45,916 nt of DNA from the NCBI GenBank assembly GCA_045534445.1, contig JAZSJQ010000071.1:1-45916 (forward strand). The letters run 5' to 3'. The notes under the pieces are model-generated. The model was not told the origin of the DNA, did not search any database, and saw only the letters and a list, made by a program, of their open reading frames with translations. The translations under genes were made by a program, and so were the position numbers. Positions 30,444-39,803 of this stretch are shown one piece after another (position 1 is the first letter of the stretch; every line of letters begins with the position of its first letter). This stretch comes from JAISGQ01 sp045534445. GTDB lineage: Bacteria; Bacillota; Clostridia; Oscillospirales; Acutalibacteraceae.

Positions 30444-33086
30444 CTATATTTCCAGTGCAGCACGGCTGCCTGCGTTGGTCTTTGTAACGATTATCTTTTT
30501 ATCTATGCGCTGTTTCAGCTCTCCCACATGGGATATGATTCCAACAAGTCTGCTGCCGCCCGAAAGCTTCAGAAGGGTATCAAGAGCGGCTTTCAGGGCT
30601 GTTTCGTCAAGAGTACCGAAGCCTTCGTCAATAAACATTGAATCAAGCCTGCAGCCTCCCCCTGCATTCTGCACAACGTCTGCCATGCCCAGCGCCAGAG
30701 CAAGGGATGCCATGAAGGATTCACCGCCCGAGAGGGTGGAAACATCTCTCGTCTTTCCTGTATTTCTGTCCTCAACCAGCAGATCGAGTCCGCTTTTTGC
30801 ACGGTTATCCTTTGCGGTCTCGTTGACTCTCAGGGTATAAAGTCCGTCGGAAAGCACTGTCAGACGCTTGTTTGCGCTTGCCACAACACGCTTGAAATAG
30901 AACTGCTGAATGTATGCCTCGAAGCTTATTTTGCCTGCTCCGTTCTTCATGTTTACAGAAAGACGATTTCCCGAAACGGTGTCGTATACGTCCTTTATGA
31001 CGGCATACCTTTCCATAAGCTCCTGTCGGCTCTTCCCTGCCTTTTCAAGGCGTTTTAGGGTCTCGGTATTAGTATTGACAATGGCTGAGGTCTCATGCTC
31101 CTTTTTGTCAAGAGCCTTGCGCATTTCGGCTTTTTCCGCTTTCTGCCCTTCAAGCCCCGACAGCTCTATGGGCTTTTTATCGCGGAGTTCTTCCTCAAGC
31201 TCGCGCTTTCGGCTTTCTGCAACAGCAAGGTCAGAGGTATACTTGGTTATCTGCTTTTCTGTCTGTACGCGCTTTTCCGCAGGTCTTCTCGCCGCTATGT
31301 ACTCCTCTTCGGTTTCAAAGCCGTTTTCCTTCAGGGCTTCGATGTACTGAGCCTTGGCTTCTCTTGCTTCAGCCTCGTTCTTCTTTTCGTTTTCCTCGAG
31401 AAGAGCGATCTGCGAGCGGAGGGCATTCTCCTCCTTCGCAAGGCTCTCAAAGGTCTCTTTAGCCTGTTTCTGCTCCTTTTCGGCTTTGACAAGTGCATTT
31501 TCAAGATCGGATATTTCCTTTGATATCTGCACTCTGTCACTGTCGGAGGTGTACCCCAGCTCGGTTATTCTGTTTCCAAGATTCTCCACGGCACTGCGTA
31601 TAGATGCTGTTTCGGCAGTTGCCTCGTTGAGCTTTGCCTGACTTTTCTGCATAACGTTCTGAGCCTTGTCGAGCATTTCCTTTGTTGGGGTATCGCTCTG
31701 CTTTTCGGCTTTTCTGGGGTGGCTTGCCGAGCCGCACACTGGGCAGGGCTTCCCCTCCTCCAGAGCTTCCGCAATTATGCCTGCCTGACCTCTCAGGAAC
31801 TGCTCCGAAAGGCGGCTGTAGCTATTATATGCTTCATCGGCGGACTTTTTTGCTTCGATTCCTTTTTCTGCCGATGTTTTAAGCTTTTTATTTTCATTTT
31901 CGTACTGCTCAAGCAGACCGAGTGCAAGCCTTGCGTTATCGATCCCGGGCTTGTTCTGCTGAGCTTTCTCGAAGGCTTCCTCTGCCGCCTTTGCGGTCTT
32001 TTCCGTTTTCTCAAGCTGCTTTGCGCACTGCTCCGCCCGCTCGGACGCCGCCTTTTTCTGCTGAACAACGGAAATGTACGCTTTTTTTGCCGCATCAAGT
32101 GCCATTCTGGGGCCGTCGATGACAAAAGCGCGATTTGCCTTTTCAAGCTCTGTTTTAAGTGCATTTATATCCTTTTCGGACGTCTTTAGCCTCTCAAGCT
32201 CGGTCTTTGCTTTGGAAAGTGCTTCAAAACGGCTGTTTACCGCCCTGCCCCTTTCTATTTCAACACTCAGGGCTTCTTCCTCTTTAAGAAGCTTTTCAGA
32301 CTGCTTTCTGTACTCCTCAAGAGTTTTTTCTGCATTCTTTGTATAGCTCCATGCAAGCTCCGTAAGCCGCGTCAGAAGGGCAGGATCTCTCTTGTAATCG
32401 GCAAGAAGCTGTGCATTTTCAAAATCAGGTGTGCAGCTTATTCTTGAAGCCTCGGTTGTTATGACAGTATTGAGGCTTGTTATTTCATTTCGCTTTGCGC
32501 TCTCCATTTCCTGAAGCCGTGCATTGAAAGAAGCATATATCGAAGTGCCGAAAACAGAAGAAAAAAGCTCCATGCGCTCTTTTGATTTTGCGTTAAGAAT
32601 GCGCATGAACATTCCCTGAGGTATCATTACCGTCTGGGCGAACTGGTCGCGGTCGAGACCTATTATATTGGTTATTGCCTCAAGCACCTCATCAAGCCTT
32701 GTAAGCACTGTACCGTCAGCCATGATAAGCTCAGCCGAGGGCTCCTCCTTTACGAGCTTACCCTTGCCTCTTTTGGCACTGCGCTCGTACTCGGGGTTTC
32801 TTTTTATGGTATAGCGTCTGCCCCTCTGCAGGAAGGTGAATTCAACATATGTCGGTGTTTCTGCCGAGGCATAGTCCGAGCGGAAGGTCTTGCCCGCTCT
32901 GCGCTCGGTGCCGCCGCTCGCCTGACCGTAAAGGGCAAAGGATATGGCATCGAATATTGTGGTCTTACCTGCGCCCGTATCGCCTGTCACGAGGAATATA
33001 CCCTCGTCGCCGAGGGCAGAAAAGTCGATGACCGTCTCTTCTGCAAAGGGTCCGAAGGCACACATTTTAAGCATTATCGGTTTCAT
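30444..33086 (-). CDS. sbcC: Exonuclease subunit SbcC (Rad50-like ATPase)
   Basis: An 880-residue SMC-like ATPase that, with SbcD, cuts DNA hairpins and protein-blocked ends. Walker A is GDTGAGKTTIFDAI near residue 35. Two long coiled coils flank a zinc hook CPVCGS near residue 445. The ABC signature DVSTLSGGESF and Walker B SMFIDEGFGTLD near 815 close the head. Length is slightly short for SbcC (~1,000). Its ATG overlaps the SbcD stop by one base (TGATG), so the two are coupled. Confidence 0.95.
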   Translation of the reverse strand: MKPIMLKMCAFGPFAEETVIDFSALGDEGIFLVTGDTGAGKTTIFDAISFALYGQASGGTERRAGKTFRSDYASAETPTYVEFTFLQRGRRYTIKRNPEYERSAKRGKGKLVKEEPSAELIMADGTVLTRLDEVLEAITNIIGLDRDQFAQTVMIPQGMFMRILNAKSKERMELFSSVFGTSIYASFNARLQEMESAKRNEITSLNTVITTEASRISCTPDFENAQLLADYKRDPALLTRLTELAWSYTKNAEKTLEEYRKQSEKLLKEEEALSVEIERGRAVNSRFEALSKAKTELERLKTSEKDINALKTELEKANRAFVIDGPRMALDAAKKAYISVVQQKKAASERAEQCAKQLEKTEKTAKAAEEAFEKAQQNKPGIDNARLALGLLEQYENENKKLKTSAEKGIEAKKSADEAYNSYSRLSEQFLRGQAGIIAEALEEGKPCPVCGSASHPRKAEKQSDTPTKEMLDKAQNVMQKSQAKLNEATAETASIRSAVENLGNRITELGYTSDSDRVQISKEISDLENALVKAEKEQKQAKETFESLAKEENALRSQIALLEENEKKNEAEAREAKAQYIEALKENGFETEEEYIAARRPAEKRVQTEKQITKYTSDLAVAESRKRELEEELRDKKPIELSGLEGQKAEKAEMRKALDKKEHETSAIVNTNTETLKRLEKAGKSRQELMERYAVIKDVYDTVSGNRLSVNMKNGAGKISFEAYIQQFYFKRVVASANKRLTVLSDGLYTLRVNETAKDNRAKSGLDLLVEDRNTGKTRDVSTLSGGESFMASLALALGMADVVQNAGGGCRLDSMFIDEGFGTLDETALKAALDTLLKLSGGSRLVGIISHVGELKQRIDKKIIVTKTNAGSRAALEI

Positions 33087-34204
33087 CAGTTGGCACCTCC
33101 AAGCTCCTCGAGTATTTTTCTCACAAGCTCTATGCGTTCTTCGTCGGGGGCTTCGCCCTGTCGCTGTGTGTAGAAATCGCAGAAAAGCTCCACCGCGCTT
33201 TTCTGCTCGGTCATTTCCAGCTCTGCAATGACTTCTTCATAGTCCATCTCTTCCCTGCGGACAACAAGCTGCATGAGATTCGGGAAGCGAGTCTGCAAGG
33301 AAGCGCGCAGGTCTGTCAGCAGCTCGTTTTCTGTAACAACTGCACGGATATAGTCCTCGGAATAGGGCATATCCATAAGCTCATCAAAGCTTCCCTCAAT
33401 TTCCCGCATATCATGTGGCTGAGTTATAGGCAGAGCATTTACGGAAACACTGCCTTTCTCCCCTATATCGACAAGCAGGGCGCACTTTTTGTGGGACGCC
33501 TCTGAAAACGAGTATTTAAGAGGTGTTCCGCTGTAGCGCACAGTATCGTACATGACCTTCTGAGGTGCATGAAGATGTCCCAGAGCGGTGTAGTCGAAAT
33601 CCGCAAAAAGAGAGGCAGGAATATCCTCAAGGGTGCCGATGGTGCGCTCTTCCGAATCGCACACCACTGCCCCTGAAATAAACTGGTGAGTCACTATCAC
33701 GTTGCGCTCGTTTTTGTCAATCGGTGAGTTTTCAAGCACTGCACGCACTGCGTCCTCGTAGTTTTCTATCCTTCTGTCGGGATAGAAGGGCCGCACATGG
33801 GACGGCTTTATAAAGGGCAAAAGATGAATTTTCACCTCGCCGTGCTCGTCGGACACGGTATGGGTCTGAAGCCTGCCCTCAAATCTTTCGGAAACGTAAA
33901 CTCCGCTGACACTGAGTATCTGCGAAAAATAGGATATCCTGTCGGCATTGTCATGGTTGCCGCTGATTATATATACGGGTATCTTCTTTTCTGCAAGAAG
34001 TGCTATAAACTCCGAAAAAAGGCTCATCGCCTCCGCCGATGGGACATTTTTATCGTAAACGTCGCCTGCGATAAGAACGGCATCAGCCTTGTTCTCCTTT
34101 GCAAGGTCAAATATCTGATAAAGTGCCTCACGCTGGTCGGGTATAAGATCAAAGCCGTGGAGGCGCTTACCTATATGCAAATCGGATATGTGCAATAATT
34201 TCAT
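33086..34204 (-). CDS. sbcD: Exonuclease subunit SbcD (Mre11-like nuclease)
   Basis: A 372-residue metallophosphoesterase nuclease. Motifs seen in order are HISDLHIGKRLHG (DxH), IAGDVYDKNVPS (GD), IISGNHDNADR (GNHD), VTHQFISG and ALGHLHAPQ (GHxH). The C-terminal cap and SbcC-binding region follow. Two-manganese catalysis is known for the family. First gene of the sbcDC-cysK operon; RBS GCGGAGGA precedes ATG and the promoter is at 34239-34267. Confidence 0.95.
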   Translation of the reverse strand: MKLLHISDLHIGKRLHGFDLIPDQREALYQIFDLAKENKADAVLIAGDVYDKNVPSAEAMSLFSEFIALLAEKKIPVYIISGNHDNADRISYFSQILSVSGVYVSERFEGRLQTHTVSDEHGEVKIHLLPFIKPSHVRPFYPDRRIENYEDAVRAVLENSPIDKNERNVIVTHQFISGAVVCDSEERTIGTLEDIPASLFADFDYTALGHLHAPQKVMYDTVRYSGTPLKYSFSEASHKKCALLVDIGEKGSVSVNALPITQPHDMREIEGSFDELMDMPYSEDYIRAVVTENELLTDLRASLQTRFPNLMQLVVRREEMDYEEVIAELEMTEQKSAVELFCDFYTQRQGEAPDEERIELVRKILEELGGAN

Positions 34205-34238
34205 TGCTTTTTCCTCCGCTTTATAAGATTACGGATAC

Positions 34239-34267
34239 ATTATAGTCCATTTTAAGTAATAAGTAAA
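34239..34267 (-). promoter_or_regulatory. Promoter of sbcDC
   Basis: On the minus strand TTTACT (34267-34262), 17-bp spacer, TATAAT (34244-34239). Confidence 0.65.
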
Positions 34268-34273
34268 TGCCGA

Positions 34274-34313
34274 AAACAGGAAAGCCCAGGCATTCGCCTG
34301 AGCTTTCCTGTTT
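34274..34313 (-). terminator. Terminator after the KDG kinase gene
   Basis: AAACAGGAAAGC (34274-34285) pairs with GCTTTCCTGTTT (34302-34313), with an inner CAGGC/GCCTG stem and loop ATTC. The minus-strand end is GTTTTCGG. It separates kdgK from sbcD. Confidence 0.85.
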
Positions 34314-34344
34314 GGATATAATAAATGGTGGTAGGATATATCTT

Positions 34345-35370
34345 TTATCTCTGGACTCTGCCTGTGCCGTCGCCCTCTGCAAGCTTCTTGACCTCGTCAA
34401 CAGATACGCGGTTGAAGTCACCGGGGATGGTGTGCTTGAGGCAGGATGCCGCAACAGCAAACTCAAGAGCTTCCTTATGGGTGGGAAGGTTGGTCAGACC
34501 GTAGATAAGTCCGCCTGCGAAGCTGTCGCCGCCGCCTACGCGGTCGATGATGTCGCTCATGAGATATCTCTTGGAAACGATGAACTCATCTCTGGTGTTG
34601 AGGCAGGCTGCCCAGCCGTTGATGTCTGCGCTCTTGCTCTCACGGAGGGTAATAGCGATCATCTTCATATCGGGATACTCAGCAAGAACCTTGTCGCCGA
34701 GTGCGCGATACTTCTCTCTGTCCAGCTCGCCGCTCTCAACGGAAACATCGGTGGTGATCTCAAGGGACTTCTGTACGTCCTCTTCATTTGCGATAGCAAC
34801 GTCTACATACTTAGCCATTTCACGCATGACCTCTGCTGCCTTCTTGCCGTAGTTCCAGAGGTTCTTGCGGTAGTTGAGGTCGCAGGAAACGGTGATGCCG
34901 CGCTTCTTTGCTTCCTTGACGCTGGCAAGGCTCAGATGCATTGCGCTCTCGGAGATAGCGGGGGTGATACCTGTGATGTGGAACCACTCAACGCCCTCAA
35001 AAGCCTTATCCCAATCAACGAGGGACTCATCAGCAAGAGCGATTGCAGAATACTCACGGTCATAAACGACCTTACTTGCTCTCTGGTTAGCACCTGTCTC
35101 GAGGTAGTAGATGCCCATTCTGCCCTTGGTGCGGAGAACCTTAGAGGTGTTTACGCCAAAGCCGCGGAGCTGATAGATGCAAGCATCGCCGATAGCGTTA
35201 TCGGGAATGAAGGAAAGGAACTCTGCATCGCAGCCGTAGTTTGCAAGGGAAACTGCAACGTTAGCCTCACCGCCGCCGAAGGTTGCCTCAAACTTGGGGC
35301 TCTGGAAGAATCTCTCATGCTCGGGGGTCTTGAGTCTGAGCATGATTTCACCAAAAGTTAAATATTTCAT
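34345..35370 (-). CDS. kdgK: 2-keto-3-deoxygluconate kinase (PfkB family)
   Basis: A 341-residue PfkB-type sugar kinase. FGEIMLRLKTPEHERF and FGGGEANVAVSLANYG form the substrate side, GIYYLETG and ISCDLNYRKNLW-like segments (here VSCDLNYRKNLW) the centre, and DRVGGGDSFAGGLIYG near residue 275 carries the anion hole and catalytic Asp. KDG kinase converts KDG to KDPG; the neighbouring KDPG aldolase supports this over fructokinase. AAGGAG stands before ATG. Last gene of the eda-orf108-kdgK operon. Confidence 0.92.
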   Translation of the reverse strand: MKYLTFGEIMLRLKTPEHERFFQSPKFEATFGGGEANVAVSLANYGCDAEFLSFIPDNAIGDACIYQLRGFGVNTSKVLRTKGRMGIYYLETGANQRASKVVYDREYSAIALADESLVDWDKAFEGVEWFHITGITPAISESAMHLSLASVKEAKKRGITVSCDLNYRKNLWNYGKKAAEVMREMAKYVDVAIANEEDVQKSLEITTDVSVESGELDREKYRALGDKVLAEYPDMKMIAITLRESKSADINGWAACLNTRDEFIVSKRYLMSDIIDRVGGGDSFAGGLIYGLTNLPTHKEALEFAVAASCLKHTIPGDFNRVSVDEVKKLAEGDGTGRVQR

Positions 35371-35421
35371 GTTGATTATCTCCTTTTTATAAACATATTC
35401 ATAATTATCGACATATTTTTC

Positions 35422-35748
35422 CTACTCTTCTCGTAAGGACAATGCAAAACCAAAACTTGCTATGGTTAGTCCAATTGGCGGCAACCAATCACCCAAAGGA
35501 TTGGAGTAATGTACAATGCCTCTGCCATACGGCAGTGTAGCATAGACTGTGTCCGGGTCTGATATTGCAACTGCAATACCAGCAATAAGAATGCATATTC
35601 CAATTGCCAAAATTACAAACCCACACGCTCTTCGAAACTCAATTGCTTTTTTAATTTTTTCAGTCAAAATAAGTCCACCAATAAACGCAAGAAAAGCAAC
35701 CACCAATGCAAGGATAAAATATAATGTCTCTAACAACTCGTCTAACAT
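35422..35748 (-). CDS. Small three-helix membrane protein of unknown function
   Basis: A 108-residue protein with three hydrophobic helices (FILALVVAFLAFIGGLILT, ACGFVILAIGICILIAGIAVA, WLPPIGLTIASFGFALSL). No family recognised. It lies between eda and kdgK on the same strand, 15 bp after the eda stop, but has no visible ribosome binding site. Its bases look more A+T-rich than its neighbours', suggesting late insertion into the operon. It may be translated weakly by coupling, or not at all. Confidence 0.55.
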   Translation of the reverse strand: MLDELLETLYFILALVVAFLAFIGGLILTEKIKKAIEFRRACGFVILAIGICILIAGIAVAISDPDTVYATLPYGRGIVHYSNPLGDWLPPIGLTIASFGFALSLREE

Positions 35749-35763
35749 TTAGGTTATTTATAA

Positions 35764-36399
35764 TTAGCCGCGTGCAGAAGCGATAATATCCTTTGCTTCC
35801 TTGCAGAGAGTTGTGATCTTATCAAAGTTGTTTGCGGAAATGTCAGCCTTTGTGCAGACCCAGCTGCCGCCGATTGCATGAACAAAGGGAGATACGGCAA
35901 AGTCAGCAAGGTTCTTTGCGTTTACGCCGCCTGTGGGAATAAACTTGACATAGCCGAAGGGAGCGCAGAGAGCCTTCAGTGCGCTGAGACCGCCATAAAC
36001 ATCAGCGGGGAAGAACTTGAGAACCTTGAGTCCGTAGCTGAGAGCTGCGGTGATCTCGGTGGGAGTTACACAGCCGGGGGTGATGGAGATGTTGTTCTCG
36101 ATGCACCAGGAGACAACATCGGGAGCAAAGCCGGGGGAAACGATGAACTCTGCGCCTGCCTCGACTGCGTCCTTGCAGTTCTGAAGGGTGATAACGGTAC
36201 CTGCACCAACAAGCATGTCGGGGCATTCAGCCTTGACAGCCTTGATGCTGTCGAGAGCTGCTGCTGTACGGAGGGTGATCTCCATAACATCAACGCCGCC
36301 TGCAAGCAGTGCCTTTGCAGTGGGAACAGCGTCCTTGACGTCTTCGATTACGACTACGGGAACGATACCGCAGTCAGCAAGTCTCTTTGTTACATCCAT
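35764..36399 (-). CDS. eda: KDPG/KHG aldolase
   Basis: A 211-residue class I aldolase that splits 2-keto-3-deoxy-6-phosphogluconate to pyruvate and glyceraldehyde-3-phosphate. The Schiff-base lysine is in LKFFPADVYGG near residue 126; VEITLRTAAAL contributes the catalytic Glu, MLVGAGTVI and FIVSPGFAPDVV are conserved barrel strands, and IPTGGV is the phosphate site. RBS AGAGGAAAAATGAA then ATG. It is transcribed divergently from the LacI regulator, from the promoter at 36481-36509 with a dyad operator. Confidence 0.94.
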   Translation of the reverse strand: MDVTKRLADCGIVPVVVIEDVKDAVPTAKALLAGGVDVMEITLRTAAALDSIKAVKAECPDMLVGAGTVITLQNCKDAVEAGAEFIVSPGFAPDVVSWCIENNISITPGCVTPTEITAALSYGLKVLKFFPADVYGGLSALKALCAPFGYVKFIPTGGVNAKNLADFAVSPFVHAIGGSWVCTKADISANNFDKITTLCKEAKDIIASARG

Positions 36400-36460
36400 T
36401 TCATTTTTCCTCTTTTCTTTATTGAATTAAAGAAATCAAGTCCGTCTCTCACGGGGACAT

Positions 36461-36509
36461 TGTAACCTCTTACACATCTAATATTACTCAAAACCACTCT
36501 GCAAGTCAA
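36461..36509 (-). promoter_or_regulatory. Promoter and dyad operator of the eda-kdgK operon
   Basis: On the minus strand TTGACT (36509-36504), 17-bp spacer, TAATAT (36486-36481). The dyad TGTAACCTCTTACA (36461-36474) lies at the transcription start and resembles the LacI-family site at 36622-36635. Confidence 0.72.
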
Positions 36510-36578
36510 TACCTGCTTGGGCAAATCCTTATTTTTTCTTCTTTTAAACAAATTTCATTTATTTTAAGTACTTATCAC

Positions 36579-36635
36579 TTGCATTTTTTTGAATATCGAT
36601 GTAATATATAGCCACGCACAATGTAAGCGCTAACA
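36579..36635 (+). promoter_or_regulatory. Promoter and cre-like operator of the LacI regulator/uxaC operon
   Basis: TTGCAT (36579-36584), 17-bp spacer, TAATAT (36602-36607), then TGTAAGCGCTAACA (36622-36635). The last fits the cre consensus TGWNANCGNTNWCA fully and sits just before the RBS AAGGAGG (36637-36643). Either CcpA or the LacI regulator itself could bind. Confidence 0.72.
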
Positions 36636-36653
36636 CAAGGAGGACAGAAAGCA

Positions 36654-37664
36654 ATGACTATTTATGATATTTCAAAGAAAGCAGGAGTCTCCATTGCAAC
36701 TGTCTCCCGAGTCATAAACGGCAGCTCCAAGGTAAGTCAGAAAACTAAGGACATGGTAATAAGGGTAATCGAAGAATCAGGCTATTCACCCAATATTTTT
36801 GCCCGCGGTCTGGGTCTCAACACCATGAATGCAATCGGCATTCTCTGTGCCGACTCCTCCGACCCGTTCCTCGCTGAGGCTGTATACCATATAGAGCAGA
36901 GCCTGAGAGAGAACCAGTATGATGTTATCCTCTGCTGTACAGGTTATGAGCTTTCCTACAAGCAGAAGTACATGGATGTGCTTCTCTCAAAGAGGGTTGA
37001 CGCTGTGATACTCGTAGGCTCCAACTACGTGGAGGAAAACGACGAGAACAATGAATATATAAGAGAAGCCGCAAAGCAGGTTCCAATCATGCTTCTCAAC
37101 GGTGCCCTTGATGCGCCCAATGTCTACTCCACCCTCTGCGATGATTCCGCAGCTGTGTGCAAGATAACCTCAATGCTCATGAATTCGGGAGTAAGTGATA
37201 TACTTTATCTGTACAACTCCTTCTCCTACAGCGGACGGGCAAAGCTTGCAGGCTTCAAGGATGCCTACAGGCTTTCCGACAGAAGTGTTCCGAAGGATAT
37301 GCTGAAATATATCAACTCACGGGACAAGTCCGTTTCTGAGATATGCGATTTTCTCTGCGCTGAGGAAAACAAGGGCACAAAATTTTCAGCCGTTGTCTGT
37401 GCCGACGACAAGCTTGCCATCGGCGCTCTCAAATACGCAAAGAAAAAGGGGCTTTCCGTCCCCGAGGAATTCTCTGTCACAGGCTTCAACAATCTCAGCA
37501 TTGCAACCTACTGCGAGCCTGAGCTTACAAGTGTTGACACCAAGCTTGAATCCGTGTGCCGACACTGCGTTTCTTCTCTTATGTCGGTGCTTGACGGCAA
37601 GGAGATACCCACCCGCACGGTATTCTCCTATGAAATAGTAAAGCGCGGTTCAACAAAATTCTGA
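36654..37664 (+). CDS. LacI family transcriptional regulator of hexuronate genes
   Basis: A 336-residue regulator. The N-terminus is the LacI helix-turn-helix and hinge (TIYDISKKAGVSIATVSRVI, NGSSKVSQKTKDMV, GYSPNIFARGL), followed by a periplasmic-binding-like sugar domain (GILCADSSDPFLAEAV, VVCADDKLAIGALKYA, VTGFNNLSIA). It sits between and divergent to eda-kdgK and just upstream of uxaC, so it is probably the KdgR-type regulator of this cluster with KDG or a hexuronate as inducer (inference). AAGGAGG is present before ATG. Confidence 0.9.
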   Translation: MTIYDISKKAGVSIATVSRVINGSSKVSQKTKDMVIRVIEESGYSPNIFARGLGLNTMNAIGILCADSSDPFLAEAVYHIEQSLRENQYDVILCCTGYELSYKQKYMDVLLSKRVDAVILVGSNYVEENDENNEYIREAAKQVPIMLLNGALDAPNVYSTLCDDSAAVCKITSMLMNSGVSDILYLYNSFSYSGRAKLAGFKDAYRLSDRSVPKDMLKYINSRDKSVSEICDFLCAEENKGTKFSAVVCADDKLAIGALKYAKKKGLSVPEEFSVTGFNNLSIATYCEPELTSVDTKLESVCRHCVSSLMSVLDGKEIPTRTVFSYEIVKRGSTKF

Positions 37665-37681
37665 AAACAGGAGATATTACT

Positions 37682-39076
37682 ATGAAAGCATTTATGGATA
37701 AGGATTTTCTTCTTTCCACCGATACAGCCCGTGAGCTTTACCACGAACACGCGGCAAAAATGCCCGTTATAGACTATCACTGCCACATCGATCCCCGTGA
37801 GATAGCCGAGGACAGGCGCTTCGAGAATATCACCGAGGTATGGCTGGGCGGTGACCACTACAAGTGGCGTCTCATGCGCTCCGCCGGCGTTGATGAGTAT
37901 TACATCACCGGCGATGCTCCTGCAAGAGAGAAGTTTCAGAAATGGGCTGAGACCATTGCACGCGGCATCGGCAATCCTCTCTATCACTGGAGCCACCTGG
38001 AGCTGCAGAGATATTTCGGCTATAACGGTGTTCTCAACGGCGAAACCGCAGAGGAAGTCTGGAATCTCACAAGCGCAAAGCTTCACGAAGAAGGAATGAG
38101 CGCCCGAGGTATTATAAAGGCTTCAAATGTTGACATTATCTGCACAACCGATGACCCAATCGATTCCCTCGAGTGGCACGAGGCTATTGCTGCAGACGAA
38201 AGCTTTGATGTTCAGGTGCTTCCGGCATGGCGTCCAGACAAGGCAATGAACATTGAAAAACCCGATTTTGCAGATTATATCGCAAAGCTTTCCACTCTTA
38301 CAAATGAAAAGTGCGACACCTTCGCAAGCCTCAAAAAAGCACTTTCCATGCGTATGGATCACTTTTCTGCTCACGGATGCCGCATATCTGACCACGCTCT
38401 TGAATATGTAATGTATGAGCCTGCTTCCGCAGAAGAGCTCGAGGATATATATAAGGCAAGACTCGGAGGCGCTGAGCTTACCTACACTCAGTCTCAGAAG
38501 TACAAGACCGCTTTCATGATATTCTGCGCAAATGAATATGCCGATCGCGGCTGGGTCATGCAGCTCCACTACGGCTGTCTGCGCGACAACAACTCCGCAA
38601 TGTTCAGAAAGCTCGGTCCCGATACCGGCTACGACTGTATAAACAATTATGCTCCTGCCGCTCAGCTCACCGGATTCCTCGGTGCTGTTTCGGATAATAT
38701 GCCCAAAACTATCATCTACAGTCTCAATCCCAACGACAATGCTGTTATCGGCACTGTAATCGGCTGTTTCCAGAGTGCTCCCTATGCAGCTAAGATCCAG
38801 CAGGGTTCCGCATGGTGGTTCAACGACCACATCACCGGCATGCGCGATCAGATGATCTCCCTTGCAAATCTCGGCTATCTGGCAGGCTTCGTCGGTATGC
38901 TTACCGATTCGAGAAGCTTCCTCTCCTACCCCCGCCACGAGTATTTCAGACGCATCCTCTGCGAGCTGCTTGGCGAATGGGTCGAAAAGGGAATGTACCC
39001 CTGCGATATGGAAACCCTCGGTTCAATAGTCCGTGACATTTCCTATAACAACGCGAAGAAGTATTTCTGCTTCTGA
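37682..39076 (+). CDS. uxaC: Uronate (glucuronate/galacturonate) isomerase
   Basis: A 464-residue enzyme that turns D-glucuronate into D-fructuronate and D-galacturonate into D-tagaturonate. It belongs to the amidohydrolase superfamily; the metal-binding histidines are in VIDYHCHIDPREIAED, and conserved segments are FENITEVWLGGDHYKWRLMR, TTDDPIDSLEWH, LPAWRPDKAMN, MQLHYGCLRDNN and FVGMLTDSRSFLSYPRHEYF. Length is standard. It starts 17 bp after the LacI gene with CAGGAG upstream, so the two form an operon. Confidence 0.96.
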   Translation: MKAFMDKDFLLSTDTARELYHEHAAKMPVIDYHCHIDPREIAEDRRFENITEVWLGGDHYKWRLMRSAGVDEYYITGDAPAREKFQKWAETIARGIGNPLYHWSHLELQRYFGYNGVLNGETAEEVWNLTSAKLHEEGMSARGIIKASNVDIICTTDDPIDSLEWHEAIAADESFDVQVLPAWRPDKAMNIEKPDFADYIAKLSTLTNEKCDTFASLKKALSMRMDHFSAHGCRISDHALEYVMYEPASAEELEDIYKARLGGAELTYTQSQKYKTAFMIFCANEYADRGWVMQLHYGCLRDNNSAMFRKLGPDTGYDCINNYAPAAQLTGFLGAVSDNMPKTIIYSLNPNDNAVIGTVIGCFQSAPYAAKIQQGSAWWFNDHITGMRDQMISLANLGYLAGFVGMLTDSRSFLSYPRHEYFRRILCELLGEWVEKGMYPCDMETLGSIVRDISYNNAKKYFCF

Positions 39077-39109
39077 TTTCATGAATTTACCTACCTCCAC
39101 CCTTCCCAA

Positions 39110-39149
39110 AAAGACAAGCCGATGTCCTTTGGACATCGGCTGTCTTTTT
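39110..39149. terminator. Terminator of the LacI-uxaC operon
   Basis: AGCCGATGTCC (39117-39127), loop TTT, GGACATCGGCT (39131-39141), extended by AAAGAC/GTCTTT, then T-rich. It also serves the convergent gene ending at 39160. Confidence 0.88.
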
Positions 39150-39159
39150 TATTTCATTA

Positions 39160-39747
39160 TCAGCTTTCGTAAATATCAGTAAAGCCCCATGAATTGCTGA
39201 GTACATTGACAAGACGGGAATCACAATACTCACAGACCTTCTGTGTGGTGCTGCGGACTGCGCCGCCGCAGTTGGGACAGTTTGCCGCAATAACATTGCC
39301 CTCGTGAGTTGCCAGCAGGAATGCATAGTGCAGGTTGTAGCGCTTCTGGCGAAGTCTGCCGCCCTCGCGGTACTGAAGAGCTGCCTGGAAATAAATTGTC
39401 TTCTCAACGCTTGTGCGGTCGTAATTGGTAATTACCACGTTATGTATTGAGAGGTTTTCCTTGCCCTTGAGCATTTCGCGAAGCTCGTCTCTGACCTTGG
39501 TTCTTACAAGGGGAAGGTTGAAATCGGGAAAATCCTCAAGTATCTGAGGTCCATAGATATAGTCCATTCCGCTGAGGGATTTCGGTGTATTCTCATCAAG
39601 GCTTTCCTGTTCAATGACCTTGGTGATATCGGGGTTACCGAATGCACTCTTTGAAAATCTGCGTACTGAGGTTATGAGTATAAATATCGCCGTTCCGAAG
39701 ATCAGAAGTGAGGTAAGTGTGAACAGTGAAAAAAATCCGCATTCCAT
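39160..39747 (-). CDS. Membrane-anchored protein with C-terminal zinc ribbon
   Basis: A 195-residue protein: one N-terminal helix (SLFTLTSLLIFGTAIFILIT), a TIM44-like central domain (MDYIYGPQILEDFPDFNLP, RTKVRDELREML, KTIYFQAALQYREGGRL), and a Cys4 zinc ribbon CPNCGG...CEYCDS near the end. Relatives in Clostridia are of unknown function. It is separate from the uronate genes in direction and promoter, so there is no link to sugar use. Confidence 0.75.
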   Translation of the reverse strand: MECGFFSLFTLTSLLIFGTAIFILITSVRRFSKSAFGNPDITKVIEQESLDENTPKSLSGMDYIYGPQILEDFPDFNLPLVRTKVRDELREMLKGKENLSIHNVVITNYDRTSVEKTIYFQAALQYREGGRLRQKRYNLHYAFLLATHEGNVIAANCPNCGGAVRSTTQKVCEYCDSRLVNVLSNSWGFTDIYES

Positions 39748-39803
39748 AGCTCTTTTCTCCTTAAAAAACGTTTTTCTTAATTATAGTGTATTTTTCTGAT
39801 ATT

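Noticed and set aside
37628..38938. Minus-strand frames opposite uxaC
   Set aside because: They mirror a well-conserved enzyme gene and have no independent support.
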